Positions 17,874-31,748 of a stretch of DNA of 64,000 nucleotides are shown piece by piece. Numbering within the stretch: the stretch's first letter is position 1; each line of letters starts with the position of its first letter. Under the pieces are notes generated by a model. The model saw only the letters and a program-made list of their open reading frames with translations. It was not told where the DNA came from and made no database searches. Origin of the DNA: Hippopus hippopus (lineage: Eukaryota; Mollusca; Bivalvia; Cardiida; Cardiidae); assembly GCA_946811185.2 (NCBI GenBank), contig OX328109.1, forward strand, positions 34,270,129 through 34,334,128, given 5' to 3'. Made by a program: the position numbers and the translations under genes.

Positions 17874-18075
17874 TTAACCCTTAGGCTGCTAAGTACTACT
17901 CAAGGACCTTTTGCAGACAGTGTTGATTAAGTTCAGATTGCACAGAAAGTGCAGTCTGATCTTTGATCCATACTGCCTGGTAATAAAGTATTTTTCCCCA
18001 AAGAATAACTTCAAAATAGCAATAATTGGATTTGTACATTCAACTTGAAAGTTTCATTTTAGTTATGTTAAGGTC
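17874..18075 (+). mobile_element. MITE family A
   Basis: Left end TTAACCCTTAGGCTGCTAAG, central imperfect hairpin (agattgcacagaaagtgcagtct), and a partly lost right end (gttatgttaagg). Confidence 0.78.
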
Positions 18076-18784
18076 ATTTTGTACTCTGCATAACAACTTG
18101 TCACACTGAGTGTGAACTTGATCCATTCTGGCTGCTAAAGTACCTTCAGCTGTACCAAGGGCTTGGATTCACACATATAAGAAAAGGACTATGTTCTGCC
18201 AGGTGATGAGTAATGATTTTAATTCTTTTCTTTAGACCATGGAAATGGATTCACTCAAAAATGCATTGGATGTAATGAATAACCCTTATACCAGTGTAAA
18301 TATTGAATTTCAAGTATCTCATAATGCTACATCAGGTATTTTTTACACATATTCCTGCAATGATTTAGTTTTGTAGTATGCAAGGTTGCCAAAGAGCAGG
18401 TCAATATGAGTATTGACCTGTCTGGCAGTTTTAACCGGTTATAAACGGTCAATACTGATCACAAGTGGTCGATTGGTGGTCAATTGGAGTGGTTGATTTC
18501 GTTGATTAAATCACTGGCATACATACCCACCTGGGTAAATTAATATTAAAAGCGGTCCTCTTACATCCTGTACATGAAGGTTTATTACATATTATCATCA
18601 GTATCATAGTTTTTATTAATGAGGTCCTTTTTTATTTGATCATAATTCAAAAGACAAGTATTGCTGGTCAACTGAAGAGGTTGTTGGAATGACTTTCCTT
18701 ACTGAACTTGAATAGAGGTCGGTTCTTTTCAAGCAAAAATGTTTGTCTATCATCATTCCTTACAGGTTAGATAATGTTTATAGT

Positions 18785-18863
<79 letters not shown>

Positions 18864-21077
18864 ACCACAAACACACTTAGGTTTTAAAAATATAGATGAT
18901 TTAACATGGTATTTGGTCATAAAAGTTCAAAGGTAGCATAAAAAAGCAGCTAATATATAATTTTCATGTTAAATTGCAGAAAAAAACAGTCATACATAGG
19001 CAAACATGTGAAATATACAGGTGTGTCATTAATCTATAGGAATATTGAGGTACACATGAAGAAGGCACTAACTGATTAAATAAACAATAGTTAAGGATAC
19101 ATCAATGTCTTTGAAGTACATTTAGTGCCTATCTACACCTTTAAATTGCTGTCAAAACACATTAAAAGGTTTAAAAGTTGCCCTTTTCTGGGTGTGGCTT
19201 AAATCAAATTACCAAAGGGACAAATCATGTGTCCCTATTTGGGGTATTATCCTTGACACCAGGCTTTATTCCCAAAGCGTGAAATAATGACTTATATGCA
19301 ATCATGATAATATCTTATCATCAAGCAATTACTTAAGGTGTCAAACATGGAACCTAAAGACCTTATTAGGAACTTCTACACAGTTTTGGGAAAGTGGCAA
19401 AGGCCAGCTGCTGAGTACCCTTGGCAGGGACAAAACAGTTTTTCCTCTCCTCTCTTTCATATTGATGAAATCAACTTATCTGAGGAAAAAAAATCCACAC
19501 AACAAATCATCCACTAATTAGCATAACTGTCCTTTTAAAACTCATCTGACCATTAGAATTTCCAAATGACCTCTACAAGTCGAACACTATTGACCAGTAT
19601 TGACCACTTATGGATTATCACAGGTTCTATGCTCTTCTAGATGTTAGGATTTTGTAGAATGCCCATAGACAAGACACTGCAGAGAACCAGCCTAGCCCTA
19701 GTAAAACCCAAGAGGTACACAAATAGATGAATTGTTGTCACTGTAAGACTGAAACAGTGTTGACACTAATGTAAACACCAGAAATCAGTCGACCATCAAA
19801 TTATTCTTGAAGGTAGTTACAACCAATTTCATGTTTTGTGGGACTGCATGAGTTGACTTACTTTCCTTTGTAAAATCATTATTTTCTTGACTTGTTTCTT
19901 TATGAAGATACACGGTAAATTTTCATTTATCTTATAGAAGAAAGATACATTCAATATTCATGAATTACACATGATCTAAATCTTAGAAATTACTGAACAC
20001 ATCACTTAGTTTTCACCTTTCAGACTATTTCAAAACATTTTTGAGTTCAGGAATGAAACCAAGAACATTCTTATGAAAGGAAAGAAGAAATCATTTTACC
20101 TGAACAATCAAATTATTGTTTCTAGTTTGATTTTGTGTTTCATTTTGAAATTAATAGTTTGAAGTTGTGTAGTAATTAGGAGGAATCCTTGAAGGGATTC
20201 CTATGTGTTAGAGTTATGGAAAGGACAATGTGCTTTCAGTAAGATTTTGCATACAAAATACCACTGTTTCTTTTTCCCTGAGAGGACTCCTGTATTGTTT
20301 TTTTTAAACTAAACTGTACTAGTTTCAAAACAATGCATGCTTTATACCTCAGAATGTGGACAGTCTGTATGGTATGTAACAAGTGTAAAGGTAGATTAAG
20401 ATCGGACTGCCTAACATAGTAAAATTCCATTCTTATAGAAACACTATTTAAGATTTGAATTATATGATTATACCAACCATATAAAAGTTTAGAAATTGTT
20501 GTGTTTAGGCTAGAATTGTAAAATGCTGCTGAAAAATTCAAAACCCTGAGTACAGAAGTTTCAATCTTTTAAAAGAGTCTTGCGTAATGATGAATAATGA
20601 TAATTTTAGAAATGCTTAAAATGCTATAGAAAAGAAAGATATAGTCATCATGTTTAGTGTATCTATGTAAGCTCACATCTTTACAAACCCTAGGGTGAGC
20701 TGTTAATATTGTCAATCTGATTTAAACCAAAGTCTCAGACATAAAACACCTTCACTGGTTCTTCTGAAAACCTTTGATTTTTAGTTGGCTAAAATTGCTG
20801 AATGAAGCTCAGCCAATTGGATAAGTTGTTTCAAAAGTTTTTTCTGAACATCCTTCAAAATGGGATAATATAGCCACACTTACCTTGTATCCTTAATGGT
20901 GTTATGGGATGGGGAAAAATGACTTAAGCAAGAATGAAAACTGAAAATCTGTTGGTCTACCAATGTTTTCAAAAACTTAACAGCTACATTTTGTGAGGCT
21001 GACAGAAATGTTAGATGAAGGTTAACCTTGCAGGCCAATGTTAGATCCACATGTAATTAATTGAATGATGTTTATTG
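18076..21077. other. Non-coding AT-rich stretch
   Basis: About 3 kb with no gene, transposase or SINE I can support. It holds an AC/TC microsatellite at 18788-18860 and a fragment of the family A stem (gtagattaagatcggactgc, about 20390). Confidence 0.6.
18788..18860. repeat. Compound (AC)n(TC)n microsatellite
   Basis: An AC run of about 43 bp passes directly into a TC run of about 30 bp. Confidence 0.97.
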
Positions 21078-21280
21078 TCACTTTCAACATCATTTCAGTC
21101 ATATAACTGCTACAGTTAGCTTATTTCTGTATGTCTTGGTTTTAGTAGTACTAGGCTAGGGCTCTGAATTGTCTTGCCTAAGGACACTCTTGCAGAAAAA
21201 CATGGTGCATCCAATGAGGCTGGGACCTAGACCATCAGGTAACAAGTCCTACACTTTACTGGTGAGCCATGCAGGACCCC
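21078..21280 (-). mobile_element. SINE type 2 (tRNA-derived)
   Basis: Read on the minus strand: a tRNA-like head (gtcctgcatggctcacc..), then body with tgtccttaggcaagacaatt and ccctagcctagtact, then tail atgatgttgaaagtg. The head, body and tail are collinear with 54522-54742 and 59014-59235. Confidence 0.72.
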
Positions 21281-21443
21281 AGATCCACATTTAGATGGGA
21301 GTTAATTTTTGTAAGATTGTTCAGGTTAGTCTACGTCAACCATCTATGCATAAGTTACTTTTTGTTTTTTTAATCAAATATTGTAATCAAATGGATGCCA
21401 TTTCGTTGTTCATTCCTTTCCCATATGACAAGTTTTAGGCACT

Positions 21444-21657
21444 TTAACTCTTTCACTACTAAACAAATTAATTGCATTGTCTCAAAAGCTAAAAATACAT
21501 TTCTTCTGCAAGATCAAGAAACAGTTTCGGTCATAATCTACAATATAGTAGTAAACAGTGGAGATCAGAGATCAGACTGCATGTTCTGTGCAGTCTGATC
21601 TTGATCTACACTGTCCACAAAAGCTTCTCGTGTTGTCTATAGTATGGAAAGAGTTAA
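21444..21657 (-). mobile_element. MITE family A
   Basis: Bounded by TTAACTCTTTC and GAAAGAGTTAA. The central hairpin is cagtggagatcagagatcag...ctgatcttgatctacactg. Confidence 0.8.
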
Positions 21658-22069
21658 ATGCATCCGGAGACAACACAAAATAACACCTGTAAATGAACTG
21701 AAGTTCACTCATATAATTGAAAACACTATTGGAACAGGAGAAAATACAAAAAAAAAATTGCTTACCAGAAATTTGTCTTGGTCCCATAATGCTTTCAACT
21801 GCATATTTCCTTAAAATACTGCTTACCAGAATTTGTCTTTGTCTCATAATGCTTTCAATTGCCTATTTCCTTCAGGATTATTAACACAGAGTGTTTGGTA
21901 TTTACACTTTTAAGTGTTAAAATAAACCCTAATCAAAATTTTCTCAAGATCCAGTTGTCGGATGCCATGACCAGACATGGATATGTTGTATACTGGTCTA
22001 TCCCACAGATTGATGTAAATTGTGTTTGTATAAGGGGAAACGTATACTGTCTTGCTATAGAGCTAGCTT

Positions 22070-22140
22070 TTGTAGTAGTGTGGTAGACTGTTCGACTTGG
22101 GACCTGAAGATTCTGGGTTCAATCCCAGCCTTGGGGGGCT
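22070..22140 (+). mobile_element. tRNA-like SINE head
   Basis: gtagtgtggtagactgttcgacttgg...ctgggttcaatcccagcc has A- and B-box-like motifs at tRNA spacing. The rest of the element is not recognised. It does not fold as an intact tRNA by eye. Confidence 0.45.
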
Positions 22141-23863
22141 ATTTAGCAGAACTGTTACAGATACATATAATCAATATTTGGAATACTTTATGGTTTGTCC
22201 AAACATGACCTATATTTGACCCTTGAATTTTGTGTCATACAAAGTTAAATTGGGAGAATTTTTGAGGATTTTTCTTTTTTTAGTCCTTTTAACGCACAAT
22301 AAATCTTGTGTTTTATGAGTCCTGTGTAAAAGGGTTCATGAAAACATTGTTGGAAAATAAGACATCAGTATTTCTTTTTTTTTTTTTTTCTTCAAGAATT
22401 TTTTCTAACCTTTACAAATACAAACCACATAATCTGAGCCATATTTATTGAAATGTATGTGAATGGTCTTGATATGAAGTTATTTAGTTTTTATATCACA
22501 AATCAAAATTATTTGTAAAAGGCAAATAAATACTACCAGAGAAATATTCCATTTTCATAATGTGTACGGTTAAATTCAGTAAAATGATGCAAATTTGGGC
22601 GTTTGATAATGAAATTATACTTTAACAATAGGTCACTCTTTCATTTTTATTACACCAGATATAACGTCTTGATACTTATTTGAATATGAATCCTTGTCAA
22701 CCGTGCCTGTTGTTGACATGAAATCTAATAATACCCATAGAGGCTATGTAGCACATTGAGGAAATACCAATTAAGATATTTTTTTTCTAAACCTTATCTT
22801 AGTTCTTTAACAACAATTTTCCATCTAAATAGTTGTTTTTAATTTGGGACAGGCAAATATTTTGTCCTCTTGTCAAGAGTTCAATAAGAAGGTCCAAAAA
22901 TTTCATATTGCACACGTGCGTAAGTAGCAATATATTGCACTCTTTGATCAAATTTGTTTATGTTTGCTAAAACTGATTGACAATTGTAGACCTTAACACT
23001 TTGTTTTTACAGAATTATCATGATCATTTGTCTTTGAGGCAAAAACTGTCTTATTTTGTACAGTTTCTTTTTAATCTTACTCATCAATAACTGAAGTGTT
23101 TTATATACTTGTCAAATAATTTTTACTTATATAAATCCATCCTGGTTTATTTCAACATGTTTGTACTTTCTAGTATGTTTACATGTAGCTACACTACACC
23201 ATTCTGCTACAAAAATGTTAAATGTTTGAATGATTTTGAAAGCTTTAGAAGGATCTTAGATTTCTGAAGAAATAAACAAGTGTAAATTAGACAGACCTTT
23301 TATTTAGAACCATAATTATCTCTAAAACTTCTTCAGTTTATGCTGATGTTAGCCTTGAAAAATATTCTTTTTTCAAGATCGTACAATGTTATCGGTTTGA
23401 TCCAAACCAGATACTGTCATGTGTGCATGTTTTGCACACCAACAATCCTACTTCAAGTTTTAGCTAGTACACCACAACTTCACCTTTTTTAAACACTGTA
23501 TACTTGGATCAAATTATTACTCTAAAACAGTAGTAAAATAACAGTTGCTGTAAAGCACACTTGGTAGAACGACTTCGACTTCCATTGTCCTTGCTCAATC
23601 TATTTATTGTTTACATTTCATAGATCTACATGCATTACATGTGATAAAAGATTTTAATTTTCTTACATCAAATCATAACTTGAAACTGTTCAACAAATCC
23701 GCTTTTCAGGACTTTCAGTCCTTCGATTCTTTGTTTCTTCCATATAGAAGATTCACAAACACACACACAAAAGTCAATGAAAATAAATCAAAAGTTACAT
23801 AATTATACGGATGTGGACTTGAGAAAAAACCGCGAGAACTGTACTGTACATGCATTTGAACTT
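22141..23863. other. Non-coding AT-rich stretch
   Basis: No gene or mobile element that I can support. A poly-T run lies at 22375-22390. Confidence 0.6.
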
Positions 23864-24101
23864 TGCTCTGTGAAAAGGGGGCTTAATGCAGCAACAAAAA
23901 GTATCGACCCAGGTCAGCCTGCGCAGTCTGCGCAGGCTGACCTCGGCCAAACATTTTTGCTATTGGTCAATTTCCTGCATGTCAAAGGACCGGCTTACGG
24001 CATCATTCAGTCTATTTTTATACAAAATTGGTTTTATTGAACCATAATTGAGTGATGACTTCCTCGGAGATGCATTAAGCTCCCTTTTGCCAGAACATGG
24101 C
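23864..24101 (+). mobile_element. MITE family C
   Basis: Inverted ends ctctgtgaaaagggggcttaatgca / tgcattaagctcccttttgccagaacatgg and a GC-rich central palindrome (gtcagcctgcgcag-tctgcgcaggctgac). About 240 bp. Confidence 0.8.
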
Positions 24102-24131
24102 TTCATAAACCTTGCTCGTTGATTGATGAAG

Positions 24132-24226
24132 TCATTGCAGATGCTACTTTTGGTCTGGGCTTGCCTTGCCAGTGCAATGCTAGGGCTCTGAAGTGTCTTT
24201 TCAAAGGACACTCTCACAAAAACCAA
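24132..24226 (-). mobile_element. SINE type 2 fragment
   Basis: gctagggctctgaagtgtcttttcaaaggacactctcaca corresponds to the middle of SINE type 2 read on the minus strand. Both ends are missing. Confidence 0.5.
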
Positions 24227-24400
24227 TAGCTTAGAAAATTTTGGCTGAATACAGGCCCAGGTCTCGTCATTCTAATTTTTCGTGTATCAGAAGCTAAGAT
24301 AATGGATTTGATTTCCGGGGGTTCTGTACTGGGGGATACTTATGGGGCGCCGTTGAAAAAGCACTGTAGAATCGGGACATACGAATTAGCGAGCTGTTTA

Positions 24401-25258
24401 CAGGGTATCCAGAAAGTAAGGTAACAGTTCTGTACATTTACAATAGGGCTTTAAATTTCAGATATATATATATTATAAATGTATATACATTGTATACACG
24501 AGTATATGAAATATACACAAGTTCTAAGTGTAATAATTTCTTTTAATTTTCATAACATTACGCACCTATAATACAGATTTCAAATTAGAAGTACCTTTCT
24601 GTCAGTGGCGTCATTTTATTAATTGATCACGTTGTCTCACTTCCTGTTGTCTGGATATGTTTGTAAACTAAATATGTGCTTTTAGGGACATGAACAACCA
24701 CACAGTTTCACAGACAGACCACTCTACAATAAAAATCTAACATTATTGTGTGCATTGTCATGTCATAGTGTCTTTAACGACATGATTAACTGTGATATAC
24801 TTTTTGTACGGTACTTTCGGTTATAGGATAATATCAAGACGGTATTCGGAGGTAAAAGATTGCGGAATATCGTGGCCTGCGCAAAGTTCTGACCTCCACC
24901 TGTGCGACTTCTTCCTTGGCGGTTATTAGAAGTTAAAGGTCTACAATCCCAAGCCAGACAACACATACATAATGTTAAAGAACATTAAACGTGAAACCAA
25001 GAAGATTGATATTGGCATGTGCGCTAGAGTGATTGACAATTTCATGGTGCGTGTTTGGCATTAAAACAGCATAAAAGATTGTCGCATTGAAAGCGTCATT
25101 TATTACTCAAATGACGCCAATGACAAAAAGGTACTTTTGATTTGAAATCTGTATAAAAGTGCGTAATGAATGAAATGAAATTATGACACACACACACACA
25201 CAAATTAAAGCAATATTATAAAAATACAAAAGCGTTAGGTTACTTTCCGAACACCCTG
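24401..25258 (+). mobile_element. Deleted mariner-type transposon
   Basis: Inverted ends CAGGGTATCCAGAAAGTAAGGTAAC (24401) and GTTAGGTTACTTTCCGAACACCCTG (to 25258). A TA precedes the left end, and the right flank reads TC (one change from TA). At 858 bp it has lost the 5' part of its transposase. Confidence 0.8.
24868..25150 (+). pseudogene. Mariner-type transposase C-terminal remnant
   Basis: A frame with one early stop gives WPAQSSDLHLCDFFLGGY, the third catalytic region (family pattern WPxRSPDLxPCDFFLWGY), followed by VYNPKP and a helical NIKRETKKI...RVIDNF tail. The Asp of CDFF is kept and the N-terminal two thirds are deleted. It is the cargo of the element at 24401-25258. Confidence 0.75.
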
Positions 25259-25649
25259 TCGCTCTCATGTGATACTTTCGACCTGAAAGGTAGCTCTGAT
25301 GTTATTTTGTGATTGTTTCTCCGCTCACTTTTGTGGCAGCCATTCCTCTTTTGACTTCTGGAATTTTCAAAATCTTACCGGTCATCTATCAGACAGAAAT
25401 ATGTGTCTTAACTCTGCTTGTCAGCTATTAAAATGGATGTGGATAGATAGAAAAATCATTTACGCCACGTTGATACCAAGTTTAGTACAAGGCTTTCATC
25501 GAACTGTTTGTGTATTACCTTTATTTTGACATAAACACATCTGTAAACAAATTGAAGACAAACAGTCATTATAAATTCAGTTAACTGCACATGCACATTC
25601 AATTTAACCCCCCCCCCCCAAAAAAAAAAACACATACCTCATGATTGGA

Positions 25650-26140
25650 TATTGAAGTGTTAAGTATGACTCCTCGTAAATGAAATACATCAAGTTCATT
25701 TTAGTTTCCGTTTCCATGCCCAAGCCGAGTAATAAGAAAGACGACAAATTGTGGAAAAAATCCTTTACTGTACTTGTAATTACTTCCGGAACATGGGCAG
25801 TAAACGTGGAGCCTACTTTCGATTTCCTTGGAATGTGGCAAATGGATATTTTCAGTTAAAAAAATGGAATTACAAGGAGGCAACAGTTACACTTTTTTAA
25901 TAATGAGTATTTTGGTGTTTTTATAAAGATTGATTACTAGTGTACCGATCAAGAACATAACTTTTAGCTGACAATGAAAGGATAGGCGCCTACAGCCATT
26001 TGAGACGATGCCGTTTTTTTTTTTTTTTTTTCATCTTTTGAATCCAGAATGGGGATAAGAATATCTGCAACGGAAGCAAGCGGAGACACATCACAAAAAT
26101 AACATCGGAGCGATCCTCCGAGTCGGTGGTATCACGCGAT
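25650..26140 (+). repeat. Promoter/first-exon repeat, copy alpha
   Basis: It matches the complement of about 55935-55480: ctcctcgtaaatgaaatacatc, then ctttactgt..cttccggaacatg, then gaatccagaatggg with an ATG at 26049 opening a short peptide related to those at 55576 and 56205 (shared core SGDT/R). Here the frame hits a stop after 17 codons. It may be a duplicated gene start or the 5' region of an unknown element. Confidence 0.55.
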
Positions 26141-26519
26141 AGACATTTCATTATCATTTTATGTTATTACGGTGTCTTGGATACTGAATGGCTATGGCTT
26201 ACACGACGATGTAATAGATTAATAAAGAACAGAAGAGTTCCACTGTGTTTTAAAATTTAACATGAGCCATGTTGACAAGGCCATCCCCCGCCGAATGCTT
26301 GGTCAATAGAAAATGTGTGTCTTCTTGTAGGTTGGTTTAAATGCTAAAACAGCTAGATTTAAGAATTATTTTCTGGCAATGCTAAATACAAAGTACTATA
26401 AAAAACTTCAATATGGTACATTTTTCTTATATAGCTGTTAAGTGTAAACATATATGAAATCGGACAGAAAAAAAAATCTGAAAAACAACAAAGGGCACTA
26501 AATAAATAATCATGAAAGG

Positions 26520-27040
26520 TAGAGTTATCATTCTTGTGTACTGCACTCCTCCTCAGAGACAACTATCCAGCTGTGATGTCAACGCAACTCGAGTTATGCT
26601 CCAAAGAAAACTTGAGGCTAAAAAATTAACAACTAAAAATTAATGCAACCAAGAGTTATGGTTCTTGTGCACTGCACTTCTCCTCAATGTGATCTATGTA
26701 CCTGTGAAGAATCATGTTTACACCTATTATAGTTTTTGAGTTATGCTCCGGACAAAATTTATGAAAAATAACAAAGGGCAATAACTCTTAAACTATGGCG
26801 CTGAAAGTTATGGTTCTTGTACACTGCATTTCTCTTCAATGTTATCTATCAACCTGTGAAGTTTCATGTTTATATCTCGTGCAATTTTCAAGTTATGCTC
26901 TGGACAAAATTTAAGTAAGGAAAAAAAGGGTAATTACTCTTGAATGATGCAATCAAGAGTTAATGTTCATGTGCACTACACTTCTCCTTGATGAAATCTA
27001 TCTACCTGTGAAGTATCATGTTTACATCTCTTAAAGTTTT
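26520..27040 (+). repeat. 150-bp-unit interspersed repeat, left part
   Basis: At least three imperfect units of about 150-155 bp, each with agagttatggttcttgtgcac, ctcctcaatgtgatctat, ctgtgaagtatcatg and gagttatgctccggacaaa. The array continues at 31749 after a LINE insertion. I associate such repeats with bivalve genomes (recollection, not checked). Confidence 0.85.
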
Positions 27041-27458
27041 AAACTGAAGGTCAAACTTGTCCTTGAGTGGAGGCCCGGTTTAAAATATACTCGTAAAATT
27101 ACAAGAAAAAAAAAAAATGAATCTTTGACTTTATATTTCTTAGGAATTTTGTTTTTAATTGTCTGTATAACTAGCATCGACATAAATCGCAATGCTGATA
27201 AAATCTTTAAAATATTATAAAACCTTACCATCTACAACAAAATATAAGGCGTGTATATAATTGAATTCTACAAAGATAGTACACCGCACCAATAATTCAC
27301 ATTTTTTTTTTCCACAATATACACAAATTATTTCAGATCAGATCCATACATTGAATATGATCAACAACATATACTTCACAAAAGATTTGCTTTTGAAGTG
27401 GGAGTACTCGTTCTTTCCATTATCGATAAGTGGCACTACTTATTAACCGGTCTTCACG

Positions 27459-28208
27459 GATAGTCTAAAAATTTGTTCCTACAATTGTCGTGGATTAAAT
27501 AATACAAAAAAAAAACGCGTTGACCTATTCAATCTTTTTAAGGAAAAAAATGTTGATATACTATGCTTACAAGAAACTCATTTCGTTGAAATGATAGAAA
27601 ACTGAATTTATTCGGAATGGGATGGGCAATGTTATTTCAGTAATGGTACCCATAATTGTAGAGGAGTAGCAATTTTGCCTAAAAAGAATGTTGATATCAA
27701 AATTGTTGAAAGCAAAAGAGACAACAATGGTCAATTTATCGCACTGAACTTATTGTACAATAATACACCATTTATTCTCGCAAACATATACGCACCAAAT
27801 ACAGACAACCCTATTTTTTTCGAAAATATCTTTCAACAAAAAGATTCTTTCGATAACATTGATGAGTATATCATTTGTGGGGACTTCAACTTAGTTCTTG
27901 ACCCAAACATTGACTATGAGAATTACAAATCATCCAATCATAATGTAAAATCTAGACAACTTTTGATATCAATTATAAGTGATAGAAACTTAACCGACCC
28001 TTTTAGACATTTAAATGGAAATTCCAGAAAATATACATGGAAAAGATTCAATCCTTTACAAAAAGGGAGACTAGATTTCTTCTTACTAACGCAAAATTTA
28101 ATACAATTCCTAAGATTCTGTGATATCGACATAAGTTATAAATCTGACCATTCTATTATAGTACTTGAGCTAAAACCAGACTCATGGGAAGAGTTATTGG
28201 AAATTTAA
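27459..28208 (+). pseudogene. LINE ORF2, apurinic-like endonuclease part
   Basis: Motifs in order: CSYNCRGLN (N-terminal Asn), LCLQETH (metal-binding Glu), ANIYAPN, IICGDFN, RLDFFL and YKSDHSI (catalytic His). All the main catalytic residues are visible. A TGA at 27603 breaks the frame after the QETH motif, and a frameshift at about 28195 separates this part from the reverse transcriptase, which follows one frame over. The enzyme would nick target DNA to prime reverse transcription. Confidence 0.85.
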
Positions 28209-31200
28209 CAACTCCCTTTTAAACGACATAGAATATATAAATTGTATAAATTCAAAAATTGATAATATTATTAAACAATATTGTTTGCCTATTTATAATA
28301 TCGAAAATGTGCTTCAAATTGATCGATCCGAGATTCAATTTGTAATTGAGGATCAACTTTTTTTGGAAACTCTTTTAATGGAAATTCGAGGTGAAACAAT
28401 ATCTTTTTCTAGCCATAAGAATAAATTAAAAGACTCCAAAGAAAACTATCTTCTTAACGAAATCAAAAAACTAGAATTAAACTTAGATGAAACTAATAAG
28501 GCCCAAGTGATTGAGTTAAAAAATGAACTAGAGGACTTCCGAAATAACAAAATGAAAGGTTTTTTCATTAGATCTAGAGCAAATTGGGTTGACAACGGTG
28601 AAAAATTTACCAAATATTTTTGCAACCTAGAAAAACAACACATTGCATCAAAGTCAATCCCTTTCTTAGAAAAAGAAGACGGTTCCCACAGTTTTGACCA
28701 AAGTGAAATACTTAATGAATTAAAAGCATATTACAAAAATCTATACTCTGAACAAGCTTGTGATAATGATTCTAATCTACAAAATGACTTAATGAATTGT
28801 AACACAATTAAACTAAACGAAGCTCAAAAAGATAGCATTGAAGGCTTATTACAATATCACGAAGTAGCAAATACTTTGAAAAATATGAAAAATGATAAAA
28901 GCCCTGGCATTGATGGTTTTACGACAGATTTTTATAAGGTATTTTGGGGTAAAATAGGAAAGTTTGTTGTAAGAGCTTTAAATCATGCTTTTTTAAATAA
29001 CTCCTTTTCTAAAAATATAAAATTAGGAACAATCATATGTATACCTAAGGAAAATAAACCAAAACAGTTTTTAAAAAATCTGAGACCCATTACTCTCTTG
29101 AACGTATTATACAATCTTGCTTCAGGCAGCATTGCAAATAGATTAAAGTCAGTTTTAAATCAAATCATATCAAAAGAACAAACTGGCTTTCTAAAAGATA
29201 GATTTATAGGCGAGAATACTAGATTAGTGTATGATATTATGCATCACTGTGATGAAAGAAATAAACCTGGTCTTTTAATGTTGATAGATTTTGTAAAAGC
29301 CTTTGATTCAATTTCTTTCAAGTTCATAGAAAAGACACTAGAGTTTTTTAACTTCGGTGAAACTTTTAAAAGATGGATTAAATTATTTTTATACAATACC
29401 GACGTTTGTGTACAATTAAATGGCTTTTTGTCAGAATATTTCACCGTAAAGAGAGCTTGTCGTCAAGGTGATCCAATTTTCGCGTATCTATTTATTCTAT
29501 GCACAGAAATTCTAAATATCAAATTAAAAAATAATGAAAATATCAAAGGTATACAACTACAAAATAAAGAATACTTAATCTCACAATTCGCTGATGATAC
29601 GACACTCTTCCTAGACGGCTCACAAAAGACGCTGAACAGTACTTTAGATTTATTACAAAATTTTTCACACATTTCAGGCCTTAAAATTAACTTTGACAAA
29701 ACAAAACTGATTTGGATTGGTAATATGAAGTATAGTACTCGCTCAATAAAAACTAAATGGAAATTATCATGGGGAGAAACCCAATTCAAGTTACTCGGTA
29801 TTTTATTCCACGTTGATCTAAAAGAAATGGTAAAATTAAACTTTGAACCAAAAGTACAAAGCATGAGTAACTGTATACGATATTGGAAAAAAAGAAAATT
29901 AACACCTTTTGGAAAAATAGCTGTAGTAAAAAGCATTCTAGTACCCATCTTAACTCACTTATTCATAAGTATTCCGTCTCCATCAAATAACTATTTAAAA
30001 AAAATTAGTGACATGTTATATAACTTTGTATCGGACGGAACGTGTAATAAAATTAAACAAAAAGTGCTAATTAAAGATTATGAAGAAGGCGGCTTAAAGA
30101 TGATTGACTTACTTAATTACAGCCTGAATATGAAAATTAAATGGATAAAAAAACTCATTTCCGATGGTAACAAAGACTGTTACGAATTTACCAACAATAT
30201 TTTCGATATTAATAAACTATTCAATTCTGGCAGAAAGTATTGTGAACAGCTCTGCAAAATGATAAAAAATGAATTCTGGAAAGACGTTTTATACTCACTT
30301 ATGAGGTATATGTCAAAATGTTATTTTACAAATTGGATAGAACTAATCAATATGCCTCTATTCTATGATGAAAACTTAATGATTGGCTCTAAGCACTTTT
30401 TTAATCACATTCTGTACAATGGTGGAATAAGGTATGTTAAAGACTTGTTAAATGAAGATGATAGCTTTAAAACCTTGAATGACATGAAAAATACCATTAA
30501 TAACGGAATCAACTTTTTAGATTTTTATAGCATTATCAGCGCTATTTAAGCCCTGTTTGCAAAACATAAGATCACTAACAAGAATAAGTCATTACAAGGT
30601 TTCCATAACCCAAATATAAACTGCTATTTTTATCAAATAATTATTAAGTCTTGTAGTAACAAATTCACATATAACGTTCTGATAAAGAATAACGAAAAAC
30701 CTACATGTCATAGTAAGTGGAACAGCACTTTTCCAAACTCTAATATTAATTGGAATGTTATACACAGTAATGTTTTTAAATATTCAAGTGACAGATACTC
30801 CCAATGGTTTCAAACAAGAATAATACACAGAATTCTTCCAACCAACTCGCTTCTTTTTAAAATGAACTTGGTCGAAACAAATATGTGTTCTTTTTGTAAC
30901 AGATGTGAAGAAACTATAGCACATTTATTTTATTAATGTCAAAATATTAAACCTATTTGGGAGCGCATTTCAATACTTGTTAATAATTTAGATCAGTTGA
31001 TGTCAATAAGCAAACAGAACGTGCTTTTGGGTTCAAATGAAACAAATCTGAAGCTAGACAGATTACTTCTTGAAACAAAAAAATATATTTACAAATGTAA
31101 AAACAAAGATATTAAACCATCTTTATTAGGCCTGAAAAATAGTCTCTTCTATAATCTTAGCATCATTAGAAGCTCAAAAAATTATGAAAATGAACGAAGG

Positions 31201-31242
31201 CTTACGACAATTGTAGAATACATCAGTCAAAACCTCCCATAA
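28209..31242 (+). pseudogene. LINE ORF2, reverse transcriptase and C-terminal part
   Basis: A long, mostly open frame (28285-30549 uninterrupted, 754 codons). Reverse transcriptase blocks are SPGIDGFTTDFYK, LRPITLLNVLYNL, LLMLIDFVKAFDSI (catalytic Asp), ACRQGDP, and FADDTTLFLDGS (catalytic Asp pair). The FADD form and overall layout fit the L1/Tx1 group. After a TAA at 30547 the same frame continues to 31242 with only one more stop (30934), and includes WFQTRIIHRILPTN and a C-terminal zinc motif CSFCNRCEETIAHLFY. Only a few lesions suggest a fairly young copy. Confidence 0.88.
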
Positions 31243-31748
31243 ACCAAAAGCATTTTTTTTCCATGCACACGAACAATGCTGCAGTGCTGAAGCCTCAAAA
31301 GAGTACCTACCTTATGTAACGTTTCCTTTTTGCTTTTGACGTTTCAGTACTGTACATTGAACCAAGATCAAAGTAACACTTTATCAACACAATCACTTTC
31401 ACTCTCACGCAGCTCTCACACAATTTTTTTTTTACACATTTATATATAAAAATAAGCTTTTTTGTCCACATATTAAAAAAAAACTGTAACAAATAAGAAA
31501 ATTAAACCTGTTATTAGTCATTATTGATAAAATCTTCATATTTTAGTAGCCATATCAATATAGTAATACAATAGTAGCTGTAAAAAATCTGGAATCTGTA
31601 ATTACGACTTTTGTTTCTATTTTAATGTTTAATTTCTAACACAGAATACTAACAACGATCTGTAAGGTGCATTGAGGGATGGCCACGACCCTCAAGTACC
31701 ATAAAGACGTGAAAAATAAAGTTTAAGAAGAAAAAAAAAAAGAAAAAA

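Larger units (their letters stand above)
27041..31748 (+). mobile_element. L1/Tx1-like LINE with target-site duplication
   Basis: A 4.7-kb non-LTR retrotransposon ends in an A-rich tail (gaagaaaaaaaaaaagaaaaaaa). The flanks 27018-27040 and 31749-31771 are near-identical (atgtttacatctctta... and atgtttacatttctta..., three differences in 23), a target duplication within the 150-bp repeat. It has endonuclease and reverse transcriptase coding regions. I find no separate ORF1 in the 420 bp before the endonuclease, so the 5' end is probably truncated. Confidence 0.9.
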